Source: an uncultured beta proteobacterium (GTDB lineage Bacteria > Pseudomonadota > Gammaproteobacteria > Burkholderiales > Burkholderiaceae_C). Taken from it: a stretch of 6,122 nucleotides of DNA. Below the pieces are notes generated by a model, which was not told the DNA's origin, ran no database searches, and saw only the letters and a program-made list of their open reading frames with translations. Position 1 is the stretch's first letter, and every line of letters starts with the position of its first letter. Positions 1 to 6,122 of the stretch are shown piece after piece. The position numbers were made by a program, and so were the translations under genes. The stretch spans positions 1 through 6,122 of the forward strand of contig CAIYNH010000649.1 in assembly GCA_903927495.1 (NCBI GenBank). The letters run 5' to 3'.

Positions 1-704
1 ACAAACATCTCTACAAAGTCTGAGCCAGAAATACTGAAAAACGGCACTTTTGCTTCACCGGCGATAGACTTCGCCAGCAACGTCTTACCCGTTCCAGGTG
101 GGCCGACCAACAGCAGACCCCGAGGAATACGACCACCGAGTTTTTGAAATTTGGCGGGGTCCTTCAAAAAGTCAACAACTTCTTTGACTTCTTCCTTGGC
201 TTCATCGCAGCCAGCCACGTCGGCAAAGGTCACCAAATTGGTATTTTCGTCCAACAAGCGCGCCTTGCTTTTACCAAAACTGAAAGCACCGCCTTTGCCT
301 CCGCCCTGCATCTGGCGCATAAAATAAATCCAGACACCAATCAGCAGCAACATCGGACCCCAGCTAACCAACAGTGTCATCAAAAGCGAGCCTTCTTCAC
401 GTGGCCGTACATCAAACTTGACATCGTTGGCGATCAGATCGCCCACCAAACCCCGATCAAGATAAGTGGCAGTGGTGCGAACTTTGCGGTCATCGGTCGT
501 AACGGCAATAATCTCAGTTCCGCTCTGACCTTCCTGGATGATGGCGCTCTTGATGCGCTTACCCCGAACCTCTTCCAGAAAATCAGAATAACCCAAGTAA
601 CCCGCACCGGTGGCCGGACGGGAGTCAAACTGCTTGAAGACGGTGAAAAGCACCATGGCAATCACCAACCAAACTGCAATTTTTGAAAACCATGGATTGT
701 TCAA
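1..704 (-). CDS. ftsH: ATP-dependent zinc metalloprotease FtsH (N-terminal part, cut by window edge)
   Basis: FtsH is a hexameric inner-membrane AAA+ protease that extracts and degrades unassembled membrane proteins and some short-lived cytosolic proteins. About 234 codons are visible. Residues 5-24 form a first membrane helix (it starts [13 protein letters not shown]), about 25-105 a periplasmic domain, and about 107-129 a second helix ([19 protein letters not shown]). A Gly-rich linker (QMQGGGKGG) follows, and the AAA domain begins near 155 ([14 protein letters not shown]). The Walker A motif GPPGTGKT is at residues 201-208 (bases 81-104). The frame runs off the left edge after SGSDFVEMF, so Walker B, the SRH and the HEXXH zinc site are not in view. 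The start is TTG at 704-702: it gives the family's usual N-terminus and lies 6 bases after a GGAG. It sits downstream of rlmE on the same strand, as in E. coli, probably in one operon. Confidence 0.97.
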   Translation of the reverse strand, partial: MNNPWFSKIAVWLVIAMVLFTVFKQFDSRPATGAGYLGYSDFLEEVRGKRIKSAIIQEGQSGTEIIAVTTDDRKVRTTATYLDRGLVGDLIANDVKFDVRPREEGSLLMTLLVSWGPMLLLIGVWIYFMRQMQGGGKGGAFSFGKSKARLLDENTNLVTFADVAGCDEAKEEVKEVVDFLKDPAKFQKLGGRIPRGLLLVGPPGTGKTLLAKSIAGEAKVPFFSISGSDFVEMF

Positions 705-821
705 GCGAAACTCCAATTGACACGCAATAATTGATTCAACACACCAAATGCTGGATTCTAGGCTTTTCATGGATCGCCTAATAGGAATCAAACCTCATCA
801 GCCTCAGCAATCGCAAGGAAA
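705..821 (-). other. rlmE–ftsH intergenic spacer
   Basis: This 117-base spacer lies between the rlmE stop and the ftsH start. On the minus strand it holds a -10-like TAGAAT (755-760) with no convincing -35 at normal spacing, and a small 5-bp inverted repeat (759-763 with 776-780) with no U-run after it. I see no intrinsic terminator and no match to the sigma-32 heat-shock consensus. ftsH is therefore probably read from the rlmE transcript, perhaps with a weak extra promoter here. Confidence 0.4.
711..716 (-). promoter_or_regulatory. Ribosome binding site of ftsH (decides the TTG start)
   Basis: On the minus strand TTGGAG lies 6 bases upstream of the TTG codon at 704-702. No ATG or GTG in the same frame nearby gives the expected FtsH N-terminus, so this Shine-Dalgarno match is the main support for a TTG start. 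Confidence 0.75.
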
Positions 822-1496
822 TCATGGTTTTTTCAGGATCAATCCAATCAAAAATGTCTCAGCAGACTTGTCGCGGGAGGCTTTGGGTTTGATCCGTTTG
901 ACACTAACAAAAGTTTCTTTGAAACGTTTGTACAAGTTGTCGTAGCTGGCACCATGAAAGACCTTGGCAACCAGCGCACCTTGCGGTTTCAGGTGCTCTT
1001 GGGCAAACTCTAGAGCCAATTCAATCAGATGTTCGATCCTGGCCGCATCTGCCGAGCTGATGCCCGATAAATTTGGAGCCATATCCGACACCACCACGTC
1101 GACCTGCCGCCCCTGGATTTGGGTTTCCAACTGCAGCAGCACCGACGCTTCTCGAATGTCGCCCTGAATAAAAATCACGCCTTCAATAGGTGCCATTGGC
1201 AACATGTCCAATGCGATGATGCAGCCATTAAGCTCACCCACACCAGCACCACCGCCAGTGGCCGACTTGGGTGACAACTTGCGCCGAACATACTGACTCC
1301 AGGCACCTGGAGTTGAACCCAGATCAACCACCAACTGGCCCGGCTTGATCAAGTGCAGGGTTTCATCAATCTCCTGCAATTTATAGGCAGCGCGGGCCCG
1401 ATAGCCATCTTTTTGCGCCAATTTGACGTAGGTATCATTGACGTGATCATTGAGCCACGCCCGATTGACTTTGCTGCTTTTAACAACGGATTTCAT
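822..1496 (-). CDS. rlmE: 23S rRNA (uridine-2552 2'-O)-methyltransferase RlmE (FtsJ/RrmJ)
   Basis: RlmE uses S-adenosylmethionine to methylate the 2'-OH of U2552 in the A-loop of 23S rRNA, a late step in 50S assembly. From the start chosen here the protein has 224 residues (E. coli 209). It shows the SAM motif [11 protein letters not shown] (58-68), the acidic LDM strand (96-98), SDMAPNLSG (137-145) and a C-terminal [13 protein letters not shown]. The K-D-K-E catalytic tetrad of the family maps to K39, D138, K178 and E213. The extra length lies mostly in a Gly-rich insert at about 75-91, between motif I and the next strand. The start ATG at 1496 gives [15 protein letters not shown], the usual betaproteobacterial N-terminus. 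An upstream in-frame ATG at 1526 would overlap the divergent yhbY start and add ten unconserved residues. The ribosome binding site is weak (GGTGAG about 10 bases upstream). Confidence 0.95.
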   Translation of the reverse strand: MKSVVKSSKVNRAWLNDHVNDTYVKLAQKDGYRARAAYKLQEIDETLHLIKPGQLVVDLGSTPGAWSQYVRRKLSPKSATGGGAGVGELNGCIIALDMLPMAPIEGVIFIQGDIREASVLLQLETQIQGRQVDVVVSDMAPNLSGISSADAARIEHLIELALEFAQEHLKPQGALVAKVFHGASYDNLYKRFKETFVSVKRIKPKASRDKSAETFLIGLILKKP

Positions 1497-1506
1497 GTTA
1501 ATTGTT

Positions 1507-1525
1507 CTCACCGATAATACTGTCA
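1507..1525. promoter_or_regulatory. Candidate bidirectional promoter core for rlmE and yhbY
   Basis: The 28-bp gap between the divergent start codons contains GATAAT on the plus strand (1513-1518) and, overlapping it, TATTAT on the minus strand (1514-1519). Each is one mismatch from TATAAT. Standard -10-to-start spacing puts the yhbY transcript start at about 1525, on its ATG, and the rlmE start at about 1507. No good -35 box is visible on either side: the minus strand has TTGTAT at a short 14-bp spacing, and the plus strand has nothing close. This is inferred from sequence only. Confidence 0.45.
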
Positions 1526-1998
1526 TGTCTCAAATACAACTTACCCCTGCCCAGCGCAAAGCGCACCGCGCCGACGCTCACCACCTCGACCCAGTGGTTA
1601 TGGTCGGTGGCGACGGCCTGAGCGCCGCTGTCAAAAAAGAAGCCGATGCCGCTTTGAACGCCCACGGTCTGATCAAAGTGCGGGTCTTCTCGGATGATCG
1701 AAGCGCCCGCGAAACCATGTTTCAAACCCTGGCCGATGAACTCAATGCGGCCCCCATCCAGCACATTGGCAAGTTGCTGGTGCTCTGGCGGCCTTTGCCT
1801 GAGCGAGAAAAAACGGCCGATGAAGATCGCATGCCCGGGCCCAAGGATGTCAAGGTGCTGAAATACAGCAGCCGCGGCGGTCAACGACCAGAAGTAAAAA
1901 CCTTGCGCGTTTTAGGCAACCAGCGACTTACATCAGGTGGGCAAGTCAAACGCTCGAAACCAAAACAAATCAGTATTAAAAAACGCAGCCAAGGATAA
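1525..1998 (+). CDS. yhbY: YhbY-family (CRM domain) RNA-binding 50S ribosome assembly factor with basic C-terminal tail
   Basis: YhbY proteins are small CRM-domain RNA binders with a KH-like fold that associate with pre-50S particles. The domain covers residues 5-92: [20 protein letters not shown], then the GxxG loop GGDG (28-31), a helix ([13 protein letters not shown]), the LIKVRVF strand and [10 protein letters not shown] at 81-90. The E. coli protein is 97 aa; this one is 157 aa. The extra 65 residues are rich in Lys, Arg, Gly and Ser and end [13 protein letters not shown]. To my recollection such a tail is common in betaproteobacterial homologues, and it probably binds rRNA. The start at 1525 matches where family members begin; in-frame ATGs at 1450 and 1495 would add unconserved residues. 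No Shine-Dalgarno sequence precedes the ATG. Divergence from rlmE fits a shared role in large-subunit maturation. Confidence 0.93.
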   Translation: MSQIQLTPAQRKAHRADAHHLDPVVMVGGDGLSAAVKKEADAALNAHGLIKVRVFSDDRSARETMFQTLADELNAAPIQHIGKLLVLWRPLPEREKTADEDRMPGPKDVKVLKYSSRGGQRPEVKTLRVLGNQRLTSGGQVKRSKPKQISIKKRSQG

Positions 1999-2026
1999 AT
2001 ATCAGGCACTTCGCGTCGCTTGCAAC
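1999..2026. other. Convergent yhbY / DUF4149 intergenic gap
   Basis: Only 28 bases separate the two convergent stop codons. There is no stable GC-rich stem followed by a T-run on either strand. The minus strand has a run of T inside the end of yhbY (about 1978-1983), but no convincing stem precedes it. Transcripts from the two sides may overlap at their 3' ends. Confidence 0.35.
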
Positions 2027-2461
2027 TCAATTCATCAAATCAGACTGGACATTAGGGATCTTCCAAAAGGTCAAAGCGGCACAGACCCACTGCAGCGCAA
2101 ACATCACGCTGCCCAAACTGTGCCAGAGTCGCAAATTCTCTCGACTCACGATTTTGGGTGCAATGGCAAACTCCGAAAGTAGTGCCAACAACATCCCAAA
2201 TACTATAAAAACACTAGCTGAATGTGCATGCCCACTATGTGCTAGCGGTCGATTTGATCTGTATATTATCAAGAGCATAAGAGCGCACAAGGTGCTCACC
2301 CAAGTCTGCGCAGAAAACAATTTGGCAGCCATGCCACCAGCCATGGCGGGGGTGGGCAAGTGCGCAAACAACATTGGCACTACCAGCACACCCAAGGTGG
2401 TCAAACTCCCCCACCAAAGTGCTGCAAGCCAGGGAGCAATCTGAAAGATTCGCGTCGGCAT
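2027..2461 (-). CDS. DUF4149 family four-helix membrane protein
   Basis: This 144-residue protein of unknown function has four predicted membrane helices, at about 9-35 (APWLAALWWGSLTTLGVLVV), 48-67 (SAQTWVSTLCALMLLIIY), 83-104 and 114-135. The loop after helix 1 (LFAHLPTPAMAGGMAAKLFS) and the end of helix 3 (LSEFAIAPKI) are the recognisable conserved parts of DUF4149 proteins found beside greA in Burkholderiales. A short His-containing hydrophilic loop (about 70-82) joins helices 2 and 3. I cannot assign a function. Its ATG follows the greA TGA directly, with no gap and no clear Shine-Dalgarno of its own, so it is probably translated by coupling to greA. It converges on yhbY with 28 bp between the two stop codons, and I see no good terminator there. 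Confidence 0.88.
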   Translation of the reverse strand: MPTRIFQIAPWLAALWWGSLTTLGVLVVPMLFAHLPTPAMAGGMAAKLFSAQTWVSTLCALMLLIIYRSNRPLAHSGHAHSASVFIVFGMLLALLSEFAIAPKIVSRENLRLWHSLGSVMFALQWVCAALTFWKIPNVQSDLMN

Positions 2462-2938
2462 TCAACGGTAGCTGACTGTCACCACCTCATAGCGTCGCAA
2501 GCCACCCGGTGCCTGCACTTCAGCGGTGTCGCCCTCTTCCTTGCCGATCAACGCGCGCGCTATTGGACTGTTGATGTTAACCAAGCCCAACTTGATGTCA
2601 GCCTCATCTTCACCGACGATCTGATAGGTCACTTTTTGCGCTGAGACCTCGTCTTCAAGTTCAACCGTAGCACCAAAAACCACGCGACCACCGGCATGCA
2701 ATTCAGTTGGGTCAATGATCTGGGCAGCAGAAAGCTTGCCTTCAATTTCCTGAATGCGACCTTCAACAAAGCCCTGCTTGTCTTTGGCAGCATCGTATTC
2801 GGCGTTTTCGCTCAAGTCACCCTGGGCGCGTGCCTCAGCGATTGCCATGATGACTGCTGGACGCTCAAAGGCCTTGAGTTGATGCAATTCAGCTTTGAGT
2901 TTGTCTGCGCCACGCTTGGTAATAGGAAGAGTCGCCAC
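2462..2938 (-). CDS. greA: Transcription elongation factor GreA
   Basis: GreA enters the secondary channel of RNA polymerase and stimulates cleavage of the backtracked RNA 3' end, rescuing stalled complexes. The protein has an N-terminal antiparallel coiled coil (about 1-76) and a C-terminal FKBP-like domain (about 80-158, including [12 protein letters not shown] and [14 protein letters not shown]). The coiled-coil tip carries [13 protein letters not shown], with the two essential acidic residues at D41 and E44, the same numbers as in E. coli. I choose the GTG at 2938-2936. It gives [18 protein letters not shown], the family N-terminus, and exactly 158 residues as in E. coli, and it lies 6 bases after CGGAG. 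The in-frame ATG at 2965 would add nine unconserved residues and has no Shine-Dalgarno. The gene follows carB on the same strand after a hairpin and is joined end-to-start to the DUF4149 gene. Confidence 0.96.
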   Translation of the reverse strand: MATLPITKRGADKLKAELHQLKAFERPAVIMAIAEARAQGDLSENAEYDAAKDKQGFVEGRIQEIEGKLSAAQIIDPTELHAGGRVVFGATVELEDEVSAQKVTYQIVGEDEADIKLGLVNINSPIARALIGKEEGDTAEVQAPGGLRRYEVVTVSYR

Positions 2939-2944
2939 GTACAG

Positions 2945-2949
2945 CTCCG
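2945..2949 (-). promoter_or_regulatory. Ribosome binding site of greA (decides the GTG start)
   Basis: CGGAG on the minus strand sits 6 bases before the GTG at 2938. The competing ATG at 2965 is preceded by a T-rich stretch with no purine-rich match, so translation should begin at the GTG. Confidence 0.75.
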
Positions 2950-2960
2950 AGAAATTTATT

Positions 2961-2999
2961 GACACAAAATGAAACCGCCGAACGTTACGGTTCGGCGGT
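2961..2999 (-). terminator. Hairpin after carB / in greA leader, probable intrinsic terminator
   Basis: A perfect 10-bp stem pairs 2990-2999 with 2974-2983, closing a 6-base loop (2984-2989). On the minus strand it reads ACCGCCGAAC, loop, GTTCGGCGGT. It is followed on that strand by TTCATTTTGTGTC, a U-rich but imperfect tract. Its position 45 bases after the carB stop and about 35 bases before the greA start suits a carB terminator. The interrupted U tract suggests partial read-through into greA. The plus strand has no T-run after the stem, so it would not act in that direction. Confidence 0.7.
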
Positions 3000-3008
3000 G
3001 ATGCCTGA

Positions 3009-3014
3009 ATTATG
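3009..3014 (-). promoter_or_regulatory. Possible -10 element of a greA promoter
   Basis: On the minus strand CATAAT, one mismatch from TATAAT, lies just before the hairpin. Standard spacing would start transcription near 3002, so the greA mRNA would open with the hairpin. No recognisable -35 is found 16-18 bases upstream, so this is a weak call. Confidence 0.25.
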
Positions 3015-3043
3015 CCGCGAATACGGCCATAAAAATGACTGGT

Positions 3044-6000
3044 TTACCCTGCTTGCAAATCAGCTTGTAACTGTGCATGCATCTCCTGCACTGAAATCAC
3101 CTGCAACTGATCCATGTAACGCATACCCTCTACTGCCGCTTCGGCACCAGCAATGGTAGTGAACGTGGTCACTCGCGCCAACAAGGCCGAAGTGCGTATC
3201 TGGCGCGAGTCGGCAATGGCGTTGCGGCGCTCCTCTACGGTGTTGATGACCAGCACAATGTCGTTGTTTTTAAGCATGTCAACGATATGTGGGCGGCCCT
3301 CGGTAACCTTGTTGACCACACCGCAAGGCACTCCCGCAGCTTTGATGAAAGCGGCTGTACCTTTGGAGGCAACCACTACAAATTCCATAGCTACTAATGC
3401 CCGTGCTACTTGCACCGCACGGGGTTTGTCGCTTTGTTTAACGGAAATAAAAACTTTCCCTGAGCGCTCACCGGTGGGCGTAAATGGGCGCGGCAATTTG
3501 CAGCCAGCACCCAATTGCGACTTGACGAACGCTTCGCCAAAGGTTTTGCCAACGCCCATCACTTCGCCAGTAGACTTCATCTCAGGGCCCAAAATGGTGT
3601 CCACACCCGGAAACTTGACAAATGGGAAAACGGCCTCCTTGACACTGAAATACGGCGGATTAACTTCGCGCGTGATCCCTTGCGAGGCCAGAGACTGACC
3701 CACCATGCAGCGGGCGGCCACTTTAGCCAACTGCACACCGGTGGCTTTGGATACAAAAGGGACAGTGCGCGATGCGCGCGGATTGACCTCCAGCACAAAA
3801 ATCACATCATGCCCTTCAAGATGCTGAATGGCAAATTGCACGTTCATCAAGCCGACCACGTTCAAGGCATGTGCCATCGCAGCGGTCTGTCGTTTGATCT
3901 CGATCACTGTCTCGGCACCCAGGCTGTAAGGTGGCAATGAGCAGGCCGAATCGCCGCTATGGACACCCGCCTGCTCAATATGTTCCATGACACCGCCGAT
4001 GTAAGTTTGACCCAGAACATCGCGCACACAGTCCACATCACACTCAATGGCATCGTTCAAAAAGCGGTCCAGCAGCACCGGCGAGTCGTGACTGACTTTG
4101 ACAGCTTCGCGCATGTAACGCTCTAAGTCACGTTGCTCATGCACGATTTCCATGGCGCGACCACCCAGCACATAGCTGGGCCGTACCACCAGCGGGTATC
4201 CCAGGGCAGCAGCCTTTTCTAGCGCTTCTGGCTCAGTGCGGGCAGTGGCATTCGGCGGCTGGCGCAGCTTCAGCTCATGCAGCAGCTTTTGAAAACGTTC
4301 ACGGTCTTCGGCGGCATCGATCATGTCAGGGCTGGTGCCTATGATCGGCACCCCATTTGCTTCCAGATCCAGCGCCAGTTTCAAGGGTGTTTGACCGCCG
4401 TATTGGACGATGACACCGTAAGGCTTCTCTTTGTCAACTATCTCCAGCACGTCTTCGAGCGTGACTGGCTCGAAATACAGGCGATCGGAGGTGTCATAGT
4501 CGGTTGAAACGGTCTCGGGGTTACAGTTGACCATGATGGTCTCAAAACCGTCTTCGCGCATGGCCAAAGACGCATGTACACAGCAATAGTCAAACTCAAT
4601 GCCCTGGCCAATCCGATTCGGGCCACCGCCAAGCACCATAATTTTTTTTCGATTGGTCGGTGCAGCTTCGCACTCGGAATTCTGTGACTCGTAGGTGGAA
4701 TACAGGTAAGCTGTATTGGTAGCAAACTCTGCCGCGCAGGTATCGACCCGTTTGTAAACCGGTCGCACGCCCAATGCATGTCGACGTGCGCGCACAGCGG
4801 TGTCGGTAGTTTTGAACTGCTTTGCCAAGCGACGGTCGGAGAAGCCTTTTTGTTTCAAAGCACGCAAGGTAGCCACATCGATGGCATCCAGTGCCGTGCC
4901 GATGACCGGCTGCGGCAGGCGTTCAATCTCGAGCTCAATTTGAACAATCTGCTCAATTTGTACCAAAAACCAACGGTCAATCTTGGTGATCGCAAAAACT
5001 TCTTCCACGCTCCAACCGGCGGCAAAGGCATCGCCCACGTACCAGATTCGATCCGGACCGGGCTCGCCCAGTTCTTTCTCCAGAAGCTCACGATCCTGAG
5101 TTTTCTCATTCATGCCGTCGACACCAACCTCCAGACCACGTAAAGCCTTCTGGAACGACTCCTGAAAGGTGCGGCCCATCGCCATCACTTCACCCACTGA
5201 CTTCATCTGGGTGGTCAGGCGGCTATCGGCAGCAGGGAATTTCTCGAAGGCAAAGCGCGGTATTTTGGTTACCACGTAGTCGATGCTGGGCTCAAAACTG
5301 GCCGGTGTTGCCCCGCCAGTAATCTCGTTGCGCAACTCATCGAGGGTGTAGCCAATTGCCAATTTAGCTGCAACCTTGGCAATTGGAAAACCAGTGGCCT
5401 TGGAGGCTAGGGCGCTAGAGCGACTGACGCGTGGGTTCATTTCGATCACGACCATGCGGCCATCATCCGGATTGATGGCAAACTGCACGTTCGAGCCACC
5501 AGTGTCGACACCAATTTCGCGCAGCACTGCCAATGATGCGTTGCGCAAAATCTGATACTCTTTGTCGGTCAGGGTTTGGGCTGGCGCTACTGTGATCGAA
5601 TCACCAGTGTGCACGCCCATCGGATCGAGGTTTTCGATGGAACAGATAATGATGCAGTTGTCCGCCTTGTCGCGCACGACTTCCATCTCATACTCTTTCC
5701 AGCCTAGCAAAGATTCCTCAATAAGCAACTCATTGGTCGGTGATGCCTCCAGACCACGCTTACAAATAACCACGAATTCTTCGGGGTTGTAAGCAATCCC
5801 GCCGCCAGTCCCGCCGAGTGTGAAACTGGGCCGAATGACGGTGGGGAAACCGACGGTTTTTTGCACTGCCCAAGCTTCTTCCATGCTGTGGGCTATGCCG
5901 GAGCAGGCTGACCCCAGACCAATTTTGGTCATGGCATCTTTGAATTTAAGGCGGTCTTCAGCCTTGTCAATAGCCTCTGGCGTGGCACCGATCAGTTCCA

Positions 6001-6122
6001 CCGGCTTGCCGGTAGCAGCACCGGTGTATTTATCGAGCACGCCGTTGTGCCATAAATCCAGCGCACAATTCAACGCGGTCTGTCCGCCCATGGTCGGCAA
6101 AATTGCGTCTGGACGTTCTTTG
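3044..6122 (-). CDS. carB: Carbamoyl-phosphate synthase large subunit CarB (N-terminus beyond window edge)
   Basis: CarB uses two ATP, bicarbonate and ammonia (from CarA glutamine hydrolysis) to make carbamoyl phosphate for pyrimidine and arginine synthesis. About 1,025 codons are present, starting in [15 protein letters not shown], which aligns with E. coli residue 80; E. coli CarB has 1,073 residues. The carboxy-phosphate half contains [12 protein letters not shown], with metal ligands Q, E and N in NVQFAIN and IEMNPR (matching E. coli Q285, E299, N301). A helical oligomerisation region lies at about 5140-4650. The carbamoyl-phosphate half begins at [15 protein letters not shown] (about 4645) and repeats the ATP-grasp signature in NVQFAI and [10 protein letters not shown]. 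The MGS-like allosteric domain starts near 3463, and the protein ends in [18 protein letters not shown]. Against E. coli there is a 7-residue insertion soon after the visible start ([15 protein letters not shown]). The frame is intact with no internal stop. It lies upstream of greA on the same strand. Confidence 0.98.
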   Translation of the reverse strand, partial: KERPDAILPTMGGQTALNCALDLWHNGVLDKYTGAATGKPVELIGATPEAIDKAEDRLKFKDAMTKIGLGSACSGIAHSMEEAWAVQKTVGFPTVIRPSFTLGGTGGGIAYNPEEFVVICKRGLEASPTNELLIEESLLGWKEYEMEVVRDKADNCIIICSIENLDPMGVHTGDSITVAPAQTLTDKEYQILRNASLAVLREIGVDTGGSNVQFAINPDDGRMVVIEMNPRVSRSSALASKATGFPIAKVAAKLAIGYTLDELRNEITGGATPASFEPSIDYVVTKIPRFAFEKFPAADSRLTTQMKSVGEVMAMGRTFQESFQKALRGLEVGVDGMNEKTQDRELLEKELGEPGPDRIWYVGDAFAAGWSVEEVFAITKIDRWFLVQIEQIVQIELEIERLPQPVIGTALDAIDVATLRALKQKGFSDRRLAKQFKTTDTAVRARRHALGVRPVYKRVDTCAAEFATNTAYLYSTYESQNSECEAAPTNRKKIMVLGGGPNRIGQGIEFDYCCVHASLAMREDGFETIMVNCNPETVSTDYDTSDRLYFEPVTLEDVLEIVDKEKPYGVIVQYGGQTPLKLALDLEANGVPIIGTSPDMIDAAEDRERFQKLLHELKLRQPPNATARTEPEALEKAAALGYPLVVRPSYVLGGRAMEIVHEQRDLERYMREAVKVSHDSPVLLDRFLNDAIECDVDCVRDVLGQTYIGGVMEHIEQAGVHSGDSACSLPPYSLGAETVIEIKRQTAAMAHALNVVGLMNVQFAIQHLEGHDVIFVLEVNPRASRTVPFVSKATGVQLAKVAARCMVGQSLASQGITREVNPPYFSVKEAVFPFVKFPGVDTILGPEMKSTGEVMGVGKTFGEAFVKSQLGAGCKLPRPFTPTGERSGKVFISVKQSDKPRAVQVARALVAMEFVVVASKGTAAFIKAAGVPCGVVNKVTEGRPHIVDMLKNNDIVLVINTVEERRNAIADSRQIRTSALLARVTTFTTIAGAEAAVEGMRYMDQLQVISVQEMHAQLQADLQAG

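Noticed and set aside
144..686. 180-codon open frame on the plus strand antisense to ftsH
   Set aside because: It lies wholly opposite a clearly conserved FtsH reading frame, its translation resembles no family I know, and it has no visible ribosome binding site. It is a shadow of the coding strand.
759..780. Small inverted repeat (TAGGC ... GCCTA) upstream of ftsH
   Set aside because: It has only 5 bp of stem with a 12-base loop and no U-run, so it is too weak to call a terminator or operator.
1497..1526. Extended rlmE start at the ATG at 1526
   Set aside because: It would add [10 protein letters not shown], which does not resemble RlmE N-termini, and would overlap the yhbY start codon. 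The ATG at 1496 fits the family.
2154..2644. Plus-strand open frames opposite the DUF4149 and greA genes
   Set aside because: They lie opposite a clear membrane-protein frame and the conserved GreA frame, and show no recognisable domains or start signals.
2939..2965. Extended greA start at the ATG at 2965
   Set aside because: It adds nine unconserved residues and has no Shine-Dalgarno, whereas the GTG at 2938 has one and yields the standard 158-residue protein.
3375..3420. Resemblance of a carB segment (ATAGCTACTAATGCC and flanks) to a dispersed palindromic repeat I recall from Comamonadaceae genomes
   Set aside because: The match is partial and from memory. The segment encodes an in-frame part of the MGS domain with no length change against homologues, so chance similarity is the simpler explanation.
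3153..3698. 181-codon open frame on the plus strand antisense to carB
   Set aside because: It is fully inside the conserved CarB frame on the other strand, with a low-complexity translation rich in Ala, Thr and Ser typical of antisense shadows. Other opposite-strand frames over carB (such as 3515-3940 and 4778-5143) fail for the same reason.

Overview
The window looks like ordinary chromosomal housekeeping DNA from a betaproteobacterium. The proteins resemble those of Burkholderiales, most likely a Comamonadaceae relative (Rhodoferax/Polaromonas/Curvibacter-like). This is judged from remembered protein similarity and from the gene order carB–greA–DUF4149 | yhbY | rlmE–ftsH, not from a database search. 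Base composition is moderate for this group. I see no mobile elements, CRISPR arrays, tRNA or rRNA genes, or signs of recent horizontal transfer.

Layout, left to right. (1) 1-704, minus strand: the N-terminal third of the membrane AAA+ protease FtsH, cut by the left edge, with a TTG start behind a good ribosome binding site. (2) 822-1496, minus: rlmE, the 23S rRNA 2'-O-methyltransferase. (3) 1525-1998, plus: a YhbY-type RNA-binding 50S assembly factor with a long basic tail. It is the only plus-strand gene and diverges from rlmE across only 28 bp. (4) 2027-2461, minus: a four-helix DUF4149 membrane protein, converging on yhbY. (5) 2462-2938, minus: greA, whose stop codon abuts the DUF4149 start codon with no gap. 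(6) 3044-6122, minus: carB, missing only about its first 79 codons at the right edge. A strong terminator-like hairpin sits between carB and greA. No gene-free stretch reaches 300 bases.

How the genes fit together. RlmE and YhbY both act in late 50S ribosomal subunit maturation, GreA rescues backtracked RNA polymerase, FtsH is membrane and cytoplasmic quality control, and CarB makes carbamoyl phosphate for pyrimidines and arginine. The neighbourhood matches the greA–yhbY–rlmE–ftsH cluster known from E. coli, with carB and a DUF4149 gene joined to greA.

I found no new biological system. The points most worth a second look are regulatory. The 28-bp rlmE/yhbY gap holds overlapping -10-like hexamers on both strands, which predict a bidirectional promoter and a leaderless yhbY mRNA. 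The hairpin ahead of greA could be the carB terminator, a greA leader element, or both. The greA–DUF4149 junction (TGA directly followed by ATG) suggests translational coupling.
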